Source: Chaenocephalus aceratus
Taxonomy: Eukaryota; Chordata; Actinopteri; Perciformes; Channichthyidae
Reading direction: 5' to 3'
Length of the DNA stretch: 64,000 nucleotides
Assembly: GCA_023974075.1 (NCBI GenBank)
Contig: JAMFTG010000488.1
Location: forward strand, 1 to 64,000
The notes under the pieces are model-generated. The model ran no database searches. It saw only the letters and a list, made by a program, of their open reading frames with translations, and had not been told where the DNA came from. A program made the position numbers and the translations under genes. The stretch's first letter is position 1, and each line of letters starts with the position of its first letter. Positions 25,274 to 52,600 of this stretch are shown piece after piece.

Positions 25274-26796
25274 ATTCACCTGCAGGGGATATCCCCACAT
25301 TATTATCTACTCTCGTAATTGGTGGGATATGTTGCAGTGGACCACAGACTGACCGATAGCGGTAGCAGCCTTTTAGTGACGCTAACAGTCACTAATAACA
25401 TAGAGAAACTAAGAAAACCTCCATTTTGAAAATAAACAGTTAGAGCATACCGTCTAAGTGTCTGACAAGTGGTTACTCACTCATGTAATAAAAGATGCAA
25501 AAAGAAGGCATGTTTAAGTTTCTATTTGAAGTGGCAATGTCTAGGAAAACCCATTCATCATGCTCCGTGGGTTTCAGGGTGCGTTCCTCTGGAGTGGGCC
25601 AACTGTAAAACACCGCACCTCATAACGCAGCGGGCACTGCTCACACTTATATCTCGTGCGTATCGTTCTATATTTGTGTTTCCTGCAGGCGGAGCGTCAC
25701 AGATTGAGAGATGAAAAACACATCCGGCGTTTTCACACCAAAGAGGAACCGTTAACCAAACACCGAGGATGGCAGGCTCTGGGTTGGTTCTTCTAAACAG
25801 AATCAGAACACTGAAATGATCCCCCGTGGAAAGGAGTGGTGCGGGGATGACGTATTTCTGTAGGCCAGCTCGGGAGTTAGCATCTCAGGTTCCCTCGACT
25901 AATTCAACAAATGGGATTTTTGCATTGGAATTTGGGTAATTCAATCGTCTCTGTGGCAAACGAACGTTTATGATACTTTCATGTTTTGCTCTCCGCATAT
26001 TAACACCACTTTCAACACATTTGAAGCTTAAATGCAATCTCCTGAAGTAAAGAGCTAATGTTGGGCTATAAAGGAACTACAGCACGGTCACATGACATCA
26101 CGTCAAAACCGCTAAGCTAAAGGCGGCTAATGTTGGGCAATAAAGGAACGACAGCACGGTCACATGACTTCACTTCATGAAAAAAAATAATATATATATA
26201 TACAGGTCGTGGACATATGGCTCTGCTCTCCTGCCACAGTCAGACTCCCCCTAAAACACTTGTCGCCAGGGGTTTATACATGTTAAGCCCCTCCCCTTAG
26301 GACAATCCACTATTTATACCCCTAACAGTGTCATTCTTATCTACACACACATTCACAATGCAAGGCAAATTACCCAAACACAACAGATCAAATAGGTCAA
26401 CATATTCTATCTTTCTGACCACAGAAGCTTTAAACAATAACATTTTATACTTGCAAGAAAATTGCCACCCGTGCCCATGCACTACATGGTATAGTCCAAT
26501 TGAGCACAGGTGTTTCACTGATTGAGCCTCGACTGCTACAGCCTGGCTGCTTCTTTCTGTTGCTCTGTTTGGCCGTCACAAGCTTGAAGGAGAGGGTAAG
26601 CAGGTTACTTGTATGACTTCCAATACATCTGTTTTGAACAAACAATGACTTGGGTTTTATTTGATCAATGTCCAGCTAAGTTATTAATGTGTTTCCCTCA
26701 GTGTGTCTTTTACCATGCCCCTATGCCAACTGTGATGAAGGCTTCTTCTTCACATTACCCCCCTCCTCTCCTGCATCAACGATGCTTGGCAGCCTT
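25274..26796. other. Noncoding with one tandem duplication
   Basis: No gene recognised. Contains the 73-bp duplication listed at 26053-26180 and a short (TA)n near 26190-26202. Confidence 0.45.
26053..26180. repeat. 73-bp tandem duplication
   Basis: GCTAATGTTGGGC...AAAGGAAC...ACAGCACGGTCACATGAC occurs at 26053 and again at 26126 with a few differences. Confidence 0.85.
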
Positions 26797-27502
26797 AGCC
26801 GCGTTCACACTGCGGTACTTTTCCCACAAAGGTTCATGCGAACTTAGTTCATGAGAACTCTTTTATCGCGTTCACACCAAAAAGAGCCGGTACTAAAAGT
26901 AGTTCATGCGAACCTTTTTCCCCCCTCGAAAGTCCCTGCTAGAGAGAGGGACTTTCGAGCGGCTCTTTTTTGAGAAAAGAGCTATATTCTTGATTGGCTG
27001 GGCGGATTGCAAACCACGCCCCGTGAAACTCCCAAAAAGTTTTGTGAAGCCGCCATTTTATTATCCTCACATTAGCATTATTAGCATTAGCATTAGCCCA
27101 GCGCAGAAACGCAGAGAGACTAACTTATGGCAACACAAAAACAAACATGGGAGCGGTGGAGATGAGGAGGTGTCGGCGTTCTGGCGATTTACTCGGAAGG
27201 CTTCAGTAGAAGCTGCTGGGAGTCCCAGCAGCTTCTACTGAAGCCTTCCCCAACTCCGGGGACTTCCGGCCGGGGACTTTGGGCGGCAGTATACGCCGTG
27301 AAATGGTTTGCTGCCTGCCAGTAAACCCAAAGCAGAAGAAGAAGAAGTGACGTCAGCGGCTTCATTTGCCTAATCCACCCCCAGGGACTTTTTCCGGTGT
27401 GAACGCGATCTGTACTTAGTTCATGAGAACTGAAGAGTTCGCATGAACTAAGTTCGCATGAACCTTTGTGGGAAAAGTACCGCAGTGTGAACGCGGCTCT
27501 TG
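26797..27502 (-). mobile_element. Inverted-repeat DNA element, copy 2 (inverted relative to copy 1)
   Basis: It has the same termini (AGCCGCGTTCACACTGCGG) and the same interior as 24594-25273, but reversed: here the GAGGATAATAAAATGG-type segment comes first and the GACGTCAGCGGC segment last. It contains a near-perfect 55-bp palindrome absent from copy 1 (27195-27249). Confidence 0.75.
27195..27249. repeat. Near-perfect palindrome, 27-bp arms and 1-bp centre
   Basis: The left arm is 27195-27221 (GGAAGGCTTCAGTAGAAGCT...), the centre is G at 27222, and the right arm 27223-27249 (...AGCTTCTACTGAAGCCTTCC) is its exact reverse complement. It could extrude as a cruciform or be an inversion scar. 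Confidence 0.95.
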
Positions 27503-28758
27503 ACAGGTAGTCTGCGGTGACGTTTTCCTTGCCTGCTTTGTGCCACACACAGAACTTGAATAGTAGTCCAAACGATAGCTGGGGATTCTGGGTAGTGTAG
27601 TGTCTTCTGCCATCCTTCACTCAGAACAAATATTTGTTTCTCCGAATCGAAGGGGAAAAATACAAAAGCATTGCACACAATTTAAGCCAATCAATGTTGT
27701 GTAATTAACAAGGATAATCTGGTGTTTTTTAGTCGATGAGTAGTGCAGATATCACTGAGAAATCAATCGACAGTAAGAGGAATACTTACATCCGGGTGTA
27801 CAATTCTCCGTTATCCAATGGGAATGGACGCTCACATTGCCTTTAAGGGCAGCCGACACAAACGAATGCCGTGCTTCCATGAGCGTCAAATCCCGCCGCA
27901 GATGGGAATACATTGCAATCAGTTGAAAGCTATTTGCGTCCCTTTATGAAGCTGAAGGAGCCTAGGAGCGTCACAATTGGACGCCACAGACACTGACCAA
28001 ACGTCGCTATTGGACGCTTAGGGAGTGAGAGTGTGTTGCGAGAAGAGGGAACAAGGAGTGCTAAAATGCTAGCTCACTTCAGGTGTTTAGGTCTTTTCTA
28101 GCTACACGTTAACACATCTATTCTCTGGGTGATTGTTAGAGTGATGTTCAGAAGGTGAGTCGGGTTTCCTTCACCTCATCTGTCTTTGTTTCCCCTCCAC
28201 ACACACGCCTGGTGTTGACCTTGGCTCCGAGCAGACCTGCTGCCTGACCTCACATGTCGAAAACCTTCCTGTCCGACTTAATGGATCGCCTTACGTTTCA
28301 GACGCTGAAAGGGAACAACAGTGGGGAGGAAAGCGGCAGCAGAGAAGAGAGGGGGGTTGAAGTGAAGACGAGATGAAAGACAACATTTTAGCTTGTATGC
28401 CGCGGGGAATGACAACAAACACGCAGTGAAACCGGATCTACCGCGAGGAGATCTGTCAGCTTTCAACCGGGAAGCAGAGAGATTTATTTCAGCAGAAAAC
28501 CGCAACAGGTAGTTTATATACGGAAGGCCGAGGGGACGCAATCATTTCCTACTTCAACCAAAGCTTCTGTTGCTGTGTCACCGCTGGGCGACCGTTCTGC
28601 AAATACATCCGTCGCGTCCTCATGGATTCTGTTCTGGAACATATGTATTGAGATCCAGTTCATTTCCCCGTTGCGGGACAAAGGCATTCAGATGTTCTGA
28701 TGAAAGTAGTCATTACTTTCGGAAAAATAAAATGATGCTTTAAAGCAGAGGTGGGAGA
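27503..28758. other. Noncoding
   Basis: No gene recognised. A mixed-composition patch at 28270-28560 has short frames without any family signature. Confidence 0.45.
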
Positions 28759-29592
28759 AGTACCCAGATCTGGTACCTGAGTAAAAGTAGAAGTACTCAG
28801 ATCTTGTACTTGAGTAGAAGTAGAAGTACTCAGATCTTGTAGGCCTACTTGAGTAAAAGTAGAAGTACTCAGATCTTGTAGGCCTACTTGAGTAAAAGTA
28901 GAAGTACTCAGATCTTGTAGGCCTACTTGAGTAAAAGTAGAAGTACTCAGATCTTGTACTTGAGTAAAAGTAGAAGTACTCAGATCTTGTACTTGAGTAA
29001 AAGTAGAAGTACTCAGATATTGTACTTGAGTAAAAGTAGAAGTACTCAGATCTTGTACTTGAGTAAAAGTAGAAGTACTCGGATCTTGTAGGCCTACTTG
29101 AGTAAAAGTAGAAGTACTCAGATCTTGTAGGCCTACTTGAGTAAAAGTAGAAGTACTCAGATCTTGTACTTGAGTAAAAGTAGAAGTACTCAGATCTTGT
29201 ACTTGAGTAAAAGTAGAAGTACTCAGATATTGTACTTGAGTAAAAGTAGAAGTACTCAGATCTTGTACTTGAGTAAAAGTAGAAGTACTCGGATCTTGTA
29301 GGCCTACTTGAGTAAAAGTAGAAGTACTCGGATCTTGTAGGCCTACTTGAGTAAAAGTACTCAGATCTTGTACTTGAGTAAAAGTAGAAGTACTCAGATC
29401 TTGTACTTGAGTAAAAGTAGAAGTACTCAGATCTTGTACTTGAGTAAAAGTAGAAGTACTCAGATCTTGTACTTGGGTAAAAGTAGAAGTACTCAGATCT
29501 GGTACTTGGGTAAAAGTAGAAGTACTCGGATCTTGTACTTGAGTAAAAGTAGAAGTACTCAGATCTGGTACTTGAGTAAAGTAGAAGTACCA
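28759..29592. repeat. 33/39-bp minisatellite with higher-order structure
   Basis: About 24 copies of TACTTGAGTAAAAGTAGAAG plus TACTCAGATCTTG. Some copies carry a 6-bp addition (GTAGGCCTACTTG), giving 39 bp. Marker variants (CAGATATTG at 29014 and 29224; CTCGGATC at 29079 and 29289) recur 210 bp apart, showing a six-monomer higher-order unit. The core is related to the common fish repeat at 45130-45515. Confidence 0.95.
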
Positions 29593-30030
29593 GAGTGTAG
29601 GAATTCTCCGTTTCAGTAAAAGTAATTCAAAATGTTCCTCAAGTGAAAGTAGAAAAGTATTCCCATTCTAAATAGTGAAAGACAGTAGAAGTAGTCGTTG
29701 TGCAGATTGGTCCATCTCAGAATAATATATATATGATGTGTTTTATGATTGATCATGAAAGTGTTCTCAAAGCTGGTGAAGGTGCAGCTAGTCTGAATGG
29801 CTTTGCATACCGAGTACTTCAAGTATGTTAGGTTTGATTACTTTTATACAAATAAAAGTCCTGCATTCAAAACGTTCCTCAAGTGAAAGTAGAATCTGTA
29901 AAACGGTAAAAAACACCACGATGACGTGAAAAGGACGAGCCAGAAAGAGGACACACACGAGCTGACTCTTCACGCTTGGAGACCAGCACCAAGAGAAGAC
30001 CCTGCTTCTGCGAGGAGCTGCCGGAGCGAC
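29593..30030. other. Noncoding flank after the minisatellite
   Basis: Contains degenerate fragments of the same AGTAAAAGTA-type repeat near 29615-29690 and 29820-29900. No gene. Confidence 0.5.
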
Positions 30031-30036
30031 TTTATT
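30031..30036 (-). terminator. Candidate poly(A) signal for slc25a28
   Basis: TTTATT on the plus strand is AATAAA on the minus strand (in GTAAATAAAGTCGC). It lies about 1.76 kb after the slc25a28 stop, a plausible 3' UTR length. Other sites cannot be excluded. Confidence 0.4.
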
Positions 30037-31793
30037 TACAGTTCACAAAATACAGGAGTCATCTTTAACAAGTTCCAGCATTTCACATTAGTCGTCACCT
30101 GACAGAGCTGCTCTGTGGTGCCCTTGCCAGGACACTTCACACGAGCAACAACACTCCGCGAATACTTTTCTGCGTACTCAAAGTAACCCAGGGTTCCTTT
30201 GTTGCACCTTAGGGAGCATCCTTCCGGTCGCTTCCTACCAGAATGTTGGAGCGAAAACCTTTTAGTTTAGAATTTTTTAGCATTCAAAACTTAGTATGTG
30301 TTTATCTGTATTGCCTATATTTATATACATATATATATACACACACGCTATATATTATGTACAATTTCATCCTCTTTATGGCTTAACAATGCAACATGTC
30401 CACCCGAGGATGTCTTTGCATTAGTTGTGCGTTGATGACGTACGGCGGCTAACTGAAGGCATGTGTCCAAGTCCTGTTACTTCTCCATCTTAGAACTTAT
30501 CCGTGTCCTCAGTTACAAATCATAAAGACCATCACGTCAACTGCTCGGATGCTGTGCCTTTAAAAAATATATAAAACTAAACTGACCTCCTTCAAAGCGT
30601 TTCATGACATTTGCCTTTAATTAGACATTATATTAGGCGAGTTGGAAGCACTAATGTTACTTTGAATGAACACATATGCTTTCAACCAACCCGAACACAA
30701 TACTTTAGAACATGTTAAATAAATGTGATTAAATTCAGCTTTTCATTTAGCAAGCGTTTCCATCTGAAAGCAGCACGGACTCTTGAGGACGCAGCATTCT
30801 CCATAAAACTGGCATGTTGTTTTAGAACAAAAATCTAATTTAAACTTGAACCAGCATGAGTGCGTGAGAGTGTGTGTGTGTGTGTGTGTGTGTGTGCGCA
30901 TCATATACAATCTGCAGCAGAAACATGTGTGGATTTGAAAGCACCTGGTGCAAAGAGGAGACGCCACGACATCACTCAAAGAAACCACGTTTTAAAAATG
31001 TTATGACAGTTTTGAGGTGAAATGGTCCGAGTCGCAACACAAACATTCATCCACACACACACACGCACACACACACACACACTTAAATAATCTCATGATT
31101 CCTCGTTTCCTTTCCTCTGCTCCAGCTCCTGGTTTCTTATTCAAACACATTTCCTATTCCTGATGTTAGAACTTCCCGCTTCCTCTCAGCCGTGTAACGC
31201 TGGTGTCGGGCGCCCCCTGGTGGTCAGAAGGTAATATGGTGTCATACTTTCAAGAGGTGCAACATGTGCAGTTTATGAAGAACTTTTGTTTCGTCTCTGA
31301 ACCTAAAAGCACTCGTCGTAACTGTACGTTGAAAATGCCGACCTCTCGTACAGTGTAGGGATGGAGGAGAGACATTTGAAGTGAGTGTTAACACTTTCAA
31401 ACAAAGCTCAAAGCGCACTTTAACCTTGATTTGATCAAATCCGATGCACTTGAGTTCAGGGACGAATCAAACGGCACTAAAACATGTCCTAATTAAGCTT
31501 TTCTATCACGGCGCCTTTAATGAATAATAAGCTTTTTGAAAGCCAGTACAACAAGTTGTTAAAGCATCAGAAGTGAATGGGGCGTGTTCAGGACTTCCTG
31601 TGAGCCACTCGGAGACCCCTTTTACACATTGGGTGCTTTAAGGACATCTCACACACTGATAAGGAAGTATTCCAGCTGCTTCTTTGCTTCTGAAAACAAA
31701 TTAGGAGTGAGCTTGACGAATCTAAAACCCTGGAGCATTTGAAAGTTTAAGCCTCATCGGTCCAGTGCCACGACCCTCTGCTGTCCCCGATGT
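30037..31793 (-). other. Probable slc25a28 3' UTR and flank
   Basis: No other gene is present. Contains a (TG)n tract at 30869-30897 and a (CA)n tract at 31051-31081. Confidence 0.4.
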
Positions 31794-46491
<14,698 letters not shown>

Positions 46492-47075
46492 TTTTGGTGG
46501 TGGAAAATAATATAGTCCGCCGCTTAAAGTGGGTTAAAATCGAGGAGTCCTAGCGACCCGCCGGGTGATGTGAAGTCTTCCCGGCTGTATAATGTATCCG
46601 CCCGGCCGGAGAACGCTCTTGGCGGGTCGCTATTTACTGCGCGGCGGGCAGCTGTGGAGGGTCGGGAAACCGGGAGGAGAGGCAGAAGGATTTGTCCACA
46701 CTCAGGGACGAAGCTGATTGGTCAGGTAGCCTGTCAATAAAATATGTGTTATTTGATTGGCTACTTCTGTCCTAGAAGAGGCGGGTTGATACAGAGGGCG
46801 GAGAGATATGTAACAATCAAAGCCTAAGCTGATTGGACAAGTCTGCCTGTCAATCAAAGATCTGTTATTTGATTGGCTACTTCTGTCCAATAAGAGGCGG
46901 GTTGATCGAGAGGGTGGGGTTTTAAAACGAAGGTTTTCTTACGCTCAAAGGCCGAAGCTGATTGGACAAGCCGAGTGTCGATCATTGATATTTCCTTTGA
47001 TAGGCCACTTCTAAAAAAGAGGGCGGGTAGATACAGAGGGCGGTGTGTTCAGCGTAATGGGTGGAGACGATTTTA
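46492..47075 (-). promoter_or_regulatory. slc25a28 5' flank with tandem CCAAT-bearing units
   Basis: The first 200 bp upstream of the start codon are GC-rich. Then come three units (starting near 46711, 46826 and 46955), each with GCTGATTGG and GAGGCGGGTTGAT or a variant. Five ATTGG motifs read CCAAT on the slc25a28 strand, the orientation of NF-Y sites in promoters. Function is inferred. Confidence 0.5.
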
Positions 47076-48170
47076 TAACAGCAGGAGGTCACATGTGATT
47101 CGGGAAGGATGTTAAACAGGACGTCCGAAATTGGAATTGTGACCATAACAAAGCGAATTACAAGTGTATACATTGACGGGATGGATCATTGAGTGTTCTT
47201 GCATTTTAATGTTGTGAGTTTTGTTGTACCTCGGGACTATGGGAAACAGTATTTCGATCTTTCTGTGTGTACAAAACATATGTTGAGATTGACTATAACG
47301 TTGACTTTGATTGGGTGCAGCAATTATGAAGACACAACGAACTGCTTGATATCTCAAAGGCTTTAGTTTGCACCATAGCTAAAGTGATTAGGGCAATTAA
47401 AACATCTTCCAAGGCTCATCCAACAATGCAATTATATACTGAGGACATATTAAAAAATAAAGACATTAAATAGGGCAGTACAAAAGTGCAAGAGACATAA
47501 CGGTGGAAGTGAAATCGAGAAATAAGAAAATTATTTGCATTAAAACAAATAAGGTAAAAGGGTCAGTATGTAAAATTGAAATGCAAATCACCTGATTTAT
47601 GAAAAGTCAATCTGTTAACTAAAATAAAAAAGTTTCTTAACTTCTACAAAATCTTTTCAAATGTCAGATTGGATACCCACTTTGTTTTATCATAAGGCTT
47701 AATGTTACCCTTTACAAGTTAAATAAAAACTTGAAAAGTATTACAGTTATTGCAATTTTTGGGGGTTGTTACCAAAAGCAAAAAACATACATGAGTTCTG
47801 ACTTTAATCTCAGAATATATTGAGGTAAACACTTAAATTGTCTCAAAGTCAGAATTCTGAGATTCACAAAAGAAATCTGAGGGAAAAAAATCTGAATTGT
47901 TGAACATTTTTTGGGGAATTCTGAGAAAAAGTAACACTTTTGAGTGAAAAAAAGTCAGATTTCTGAGAAAACAGAGTCAGAATTCTGAGATTTGAACAGG
48001 TACTGTACACCCCTGATGTTACCCTGTACAATTTCAATTCATCTAGAAAAATATTAAAGTTTCTGAAGCACAAGATTGTTGTCCGACAGCACCTGAATGC
48101 AGCAGGCGAATTTGATGACGTAGCTCCACCACGGGGCCGACCGGAAGTGTGTTGGATTTCCTGTTTGATC
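47076..48170. other. Head-to-head intergenic sequence
   Basis: AT-rich; contains AATTCTGAGA-type repeat fragments at 47800-48000. No gene. Confidence 0.5.
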
Positions 48171-48318
48171 CTCTGCTTCGCCTACTTGGCTTCTTTTTAA
48201 ATAAACCTCCGTGCAGAACAGCCGGATTATATACGTATTTATACATCATTTTCTGTTAAACAAACACCTTTAACCACCGTCGGATTGTACTGTCATGGCG
48301 GAGGAAAGACACATTTAG
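48171..48318 (+). other. entpd7: Candidate entpd7 5' noncoding exon 1
   Basis: A splice donor TTAG|GTAAGT lies at 48319. The coding start is in the exon at 49562. An ATGGCGGAGG at 48295 opens an 8-codon frame (MAEERHI-stop) whose TAG ends exactly at the donor, so it would be an upstream ORF. The 5' limit is a guess. Confidence 0.4.
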
Positions 48319-49561
48319 GTAAGTTTATATACATATATATTTAAATCCACTGTTAACCGTTGGTCTTAGCCGGTTTCTAACGGTTTGTTGCAACTTAACT
48401 GACATTATATTACATTACAATACATCACATGAATACAACAGAAACCAGTGCTGAAGCTAAAGTACAACATATGTTATATGTATATTAAGTGTGGTGTTTG
48501 TTTGGTCCAGCTGGCATGCTGTTTCTGTGTTTAAATGCTACTATATAACAAGGAAAATATTATATTATTTTTACGTTTTAATAGCTGGTATTGTGAAGAA
48601 CATTTGAATGCATTTTGGAAGGATTTCATACAAATATAATTGGAAAATGTTTAATATAACCTAATCACGGCTAAGAACCAATCAGATTGCTTGATTTGAC
48701 TTGTCCGTTTTATAAGTTGGTTTATTCTTGTAAAATGTTTTATAACTGTTGTTTGATTATATATGGATACTACACATTCATACATTCTAGCATACTACAT
48801 ATTTGCTATTTTATTCTATTTTATTTAACTGTACTATATATTTAATAGCTTTTACCTTATACTATATTATGACTATACAATTCAATGGTTGTATGTTACT
48901 CTACTATTACACCAATTTAACTTCCCAAATGTTTTCCGCATAAGCTCTTGTATTTTGTATGCTATTCTTATTGGAGTTTTATATCTGTTTATTTACTTCT
49001 TCTACTTTCTCTACTTATCTGTCTCGCTGTCCTCGGGCTTCTGCAACAGCTGCATTCCCTCACTGGGGATCAATACGAAATAAAGTAGTACACGTGGTCT
49101 GTGTATATTTATAGATTAGTAATGATTAACTTAATTGATCCTGATGGGAAATTGCAACTTTACACCAGCAACGTCACAGAAATGTAAAGAAATGAGTTAA
49201 ATAGTATTTTAAAGCTACAGTAACTGAGTAAAGTAAACGTGTGAAGAGACACGGAACTAAAACAAAGACTGTACCCATATACACTGTACCATCAATGTTT
49301 GTGTGTTGTTGTTGTTGATTTATCTTCCCTTTGGTTTTCTGAAATACCTGTAATGTGTTTTTTATGTTGTGCTCTAAAAGGGTTAGATACTAACAGTGAA
49401 CATTGTCAAAGGTGACACCTCCAAATTCCTTGTACTACATTTAAAATATAACCGTCACATTAGACAGAGAAAATCAGCAAAAACATGTATATATTTTTGT
49501 CAAAAAGGTGTTGAGATGTTTCAGCTTTTCTACATTTGTGTTCTCCCTCTTCTCTCCTTCA
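48319..49561 (+). other. entpd7 intron 1 (inferred)
   Basis: AT-rich noncoding, with a fish repeat tail near 49060 and 49130. Acceptor CTCCTTCAG at 49561. Confidence 0.4.
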
Positions 49562-49619
49562 GGCAGAAGGAAAGTCTAAACTCTGGACCGGGTCCTGATC
49601 ACTCTGCAAACACCATGAG
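49562..49619 (+). CDS. entpd7: entpd7 exon 2 (start codon at 49615)
   Basis: Short exon: 5' UTR, then ATG AG at 49615-49619 and donor GTGACG. Splicing to 50948 gives Met-Arg-Ile-Thr-Phe, matching the family N-terminus (M-A-R-I-S-F in human). Confidence 0.7.
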
Positions 49620-52600
49620 GTGACGACTGTGACATCTTGTATTGTTGCCCACCGGGACAGATGGCAAGGTAATGAACTGATAACAGCATCCAAAGTCTCT
49701 ATTACACGTGGAGTCTTTGAAGTGTTCAGGAACATGTTCTGCATGTGGAAGGGTGTGATTTGAATGGTAGCACTGACAGTCACACACCCTAAGATCGTGT
49801 TGCATGTTAGGGGACATGTGTAACACAGCTCTATAGGAACTAAGATAAGATGTACTTTATTGATCCCAATTTGGGAAATGTTTGTGTTGCAGCAGCATCA
49901 AATATGGCATGGTACAATACAAATGTAAAAGACTAGAAATAAACCACAAAGTATATATATAATATACATGTTGAATTTACAAATTAACAAAACAAATATA
50001 AAGCAAGTTATTATATATACATAAGTATGTGAGGAATGGAATATTAAATATAAAACTGAATCAGGGGTCCGCGGGGTCTTAAAAAGTATTAAAAGTTGAT
50101 AAATGAAGGCTATTAAAAAGTATTAAACAGCATTTCCCAAGGTTTTACATTTTGTAGCTTGTTTTCAATAAGTATCTAAATGGTCCAGAGAGGTTGTGTT
50201 CTACAGTCTGCCTGAATGTAGTCATGGCGTAGGTGTGTAGTGAGATTCTGTGTAGTTTATTTATGGCGTCCCGTTGGGTTTGACGTCCAATCCAACTTTA
50301 TTTATATAGCACTCTAAAACCTTCAGACCCAAGTGCTGTACAGAGAGATAAGCTCACACAACATAATAAAATACATTTAAAATACAAGATACAAACCAGA
50401 ATAAATGTAATAATAAAAAAAAAAATAACAGCCATATAATAAAAACAATAGACATCTGAACAGGACGTCGCGCGCTCACTGCTTGATAGCGCGAAGCTCC
50501 GTTTACGCCGGTTGCTAAGCAACATCGTTATGGGGAAATGCAAGTCTGCGTCCAAATGGTTGGAAGATAAGGAGGAAGGACAATCAATACTGTATATAGT
50601 GAATGTGAGGTGAAGTGTGTTGCCAAGGCAACCGGTTAGAACTCCAAGTGGCGATGAGGTCTTAAAATGTTTGGAAAGCGTCTTGAAAAAGGTCTTTAAA
50701 GGATTTACTTTTAACTTCAGGATTCCTGCATGTACTCTGAGAATATATAAATGTAAAATGTACAGTGTGAAATAAGCAAATAGAGGGTAATTTATATCTG
50801 ACAAAATACGCTTTCACATGAAGCGAGCAAAGCAATCACTCCACTGATAATCAAACACTGAATGCAGGTTCCTGATGAAATACATCACGGACCAAACATA
50901 CGTTCTCTTAACATTAATGACGTGTTCTGCTGTGCTCCTCCCCCCAGGATCACGTTCTCCTGCCTGCCGGCCTCCTGGCGCTGCAGCGTGTCCCTTCTGT
51001 CTCTGGGCTGCGCTCCCAGGCAGAGGCTGCTGCTGCTGCTCTTCATCACCTCCACCCTGCTGCTGGGGACCTACCAGAGGCAGCTGTGGGGCCTGGGGAC
51101 CGCAGCCGAGGCCCGGCCACCGAGGTCAACAAGTGGGTCCAACGGGTTACATATTCTCTGTCTGTTACTTTAGATGAAGACCACGGAGCCCCTCCCCACG
51201 CCCCTCAGAGAGACATCTGGTAACAAGAACACATGGAGCTCTAGAGGAGGTTCAGGTGATAAGGGGGGGGGGGGTTACCTTGTTTGCTGATTGGCTACTG
51301 GTTCCACAAGACAACACATCGTTATGACCATCATAAGTGGCCAAAATCTGATCAGCTCGTTTCAGACAGGTTTTTATAGAAATGGGATCAAAAAGAGAGA
51401 AAATCTCTTTTCAGAGTCTCTTTTCCACAGAGGGGACACATGTTGATGTAGAAGAGACATGAGAAGAGGGGACACATGTTGATGAGAGAAGAGACATGAA
51501 GAAGAGGGGACACATGTTGATGTAGAAGAGACATGAAAGAGAGGGACCACATGGTGATGTAGAAGAGACGATGAAGAAGAGGGGACACATGTTGATGTAG
51601 AGGAGACATGAAGAAGAGGGGACACATGTTGATGTAGAAGAACATGAAGAGAGGGGACACATGTTGATGTCGAAGAGACATGAAGACGTGGGGACACATG
51701 TTGATGTAGAAGAGACATGAAGAAGAGGGGACACGTGATGATGTAGAAGAGACATGAAGAAGAGGGGACACATGTTGATGTAGAAGAGACATGAAGAAGA
51801 GGGGACACGTGATGATGTAGAAGAGACATGAAGAAGTGGGGACACATGTTGATGTAGAAGAGACATGAAGAAGAGGGGACACGTGATGATGTAGAAGAGA
51901 CATGAAGAAGAGGGGACACGTGTTGATGTAGAAGAGACATGAAGAAGAGGGGACACGTGTTGATGTAGAAGAGACATGAAGAAGAGGGGACACGTGTTGA
52001 TGTAGAAGAGACATGGAGAAGAGGGGACACATGTTGATGTAGAAGAGACATGGAGAAGAGGGGACACGTGTTGATGTAGAAGAGACATGAAGAAGAGGGG
52101 ACACATGTTGATGTAGAAGAGACATGAAGAAGAGGGGACACATGTTGATGTAGAAGAGACATGAAGAAGAGGGGACACATGTTGATGTAGGAGAGACATG
52201 AAGAAGAGGGGACACATGTTGATGTAGAAGAGACATGAAGAAGAGGGGACACATGTTGATGTAGAAGAGACATGAAGAAGAGGGGACACATGTTGATGTA
52301 GAAGAGACATGAAGAAAGGGACACATGTTGATGTAGAAGAGACATGAAGAAGAGGGGACACATGTTGATGTAGGAGAGACATGAAGAAGAGGGGACACAT
52401 GTTGATGTAGAAGAGACATGAAGAAGAGGGGACACATGTTGATGTAGAAGAGACATGAAGAAGAGGGGACACATGTTGATGTAGAAGAGACATGAAGAAG
52501 AGGGGACACATGTTGATGTAGAAGAGACATGAAGAAGAGGGGACACGTGTTGATGTAGAGGAGACATGAAGAAGAGGGGACACATGTTGATGTAGAAGAG

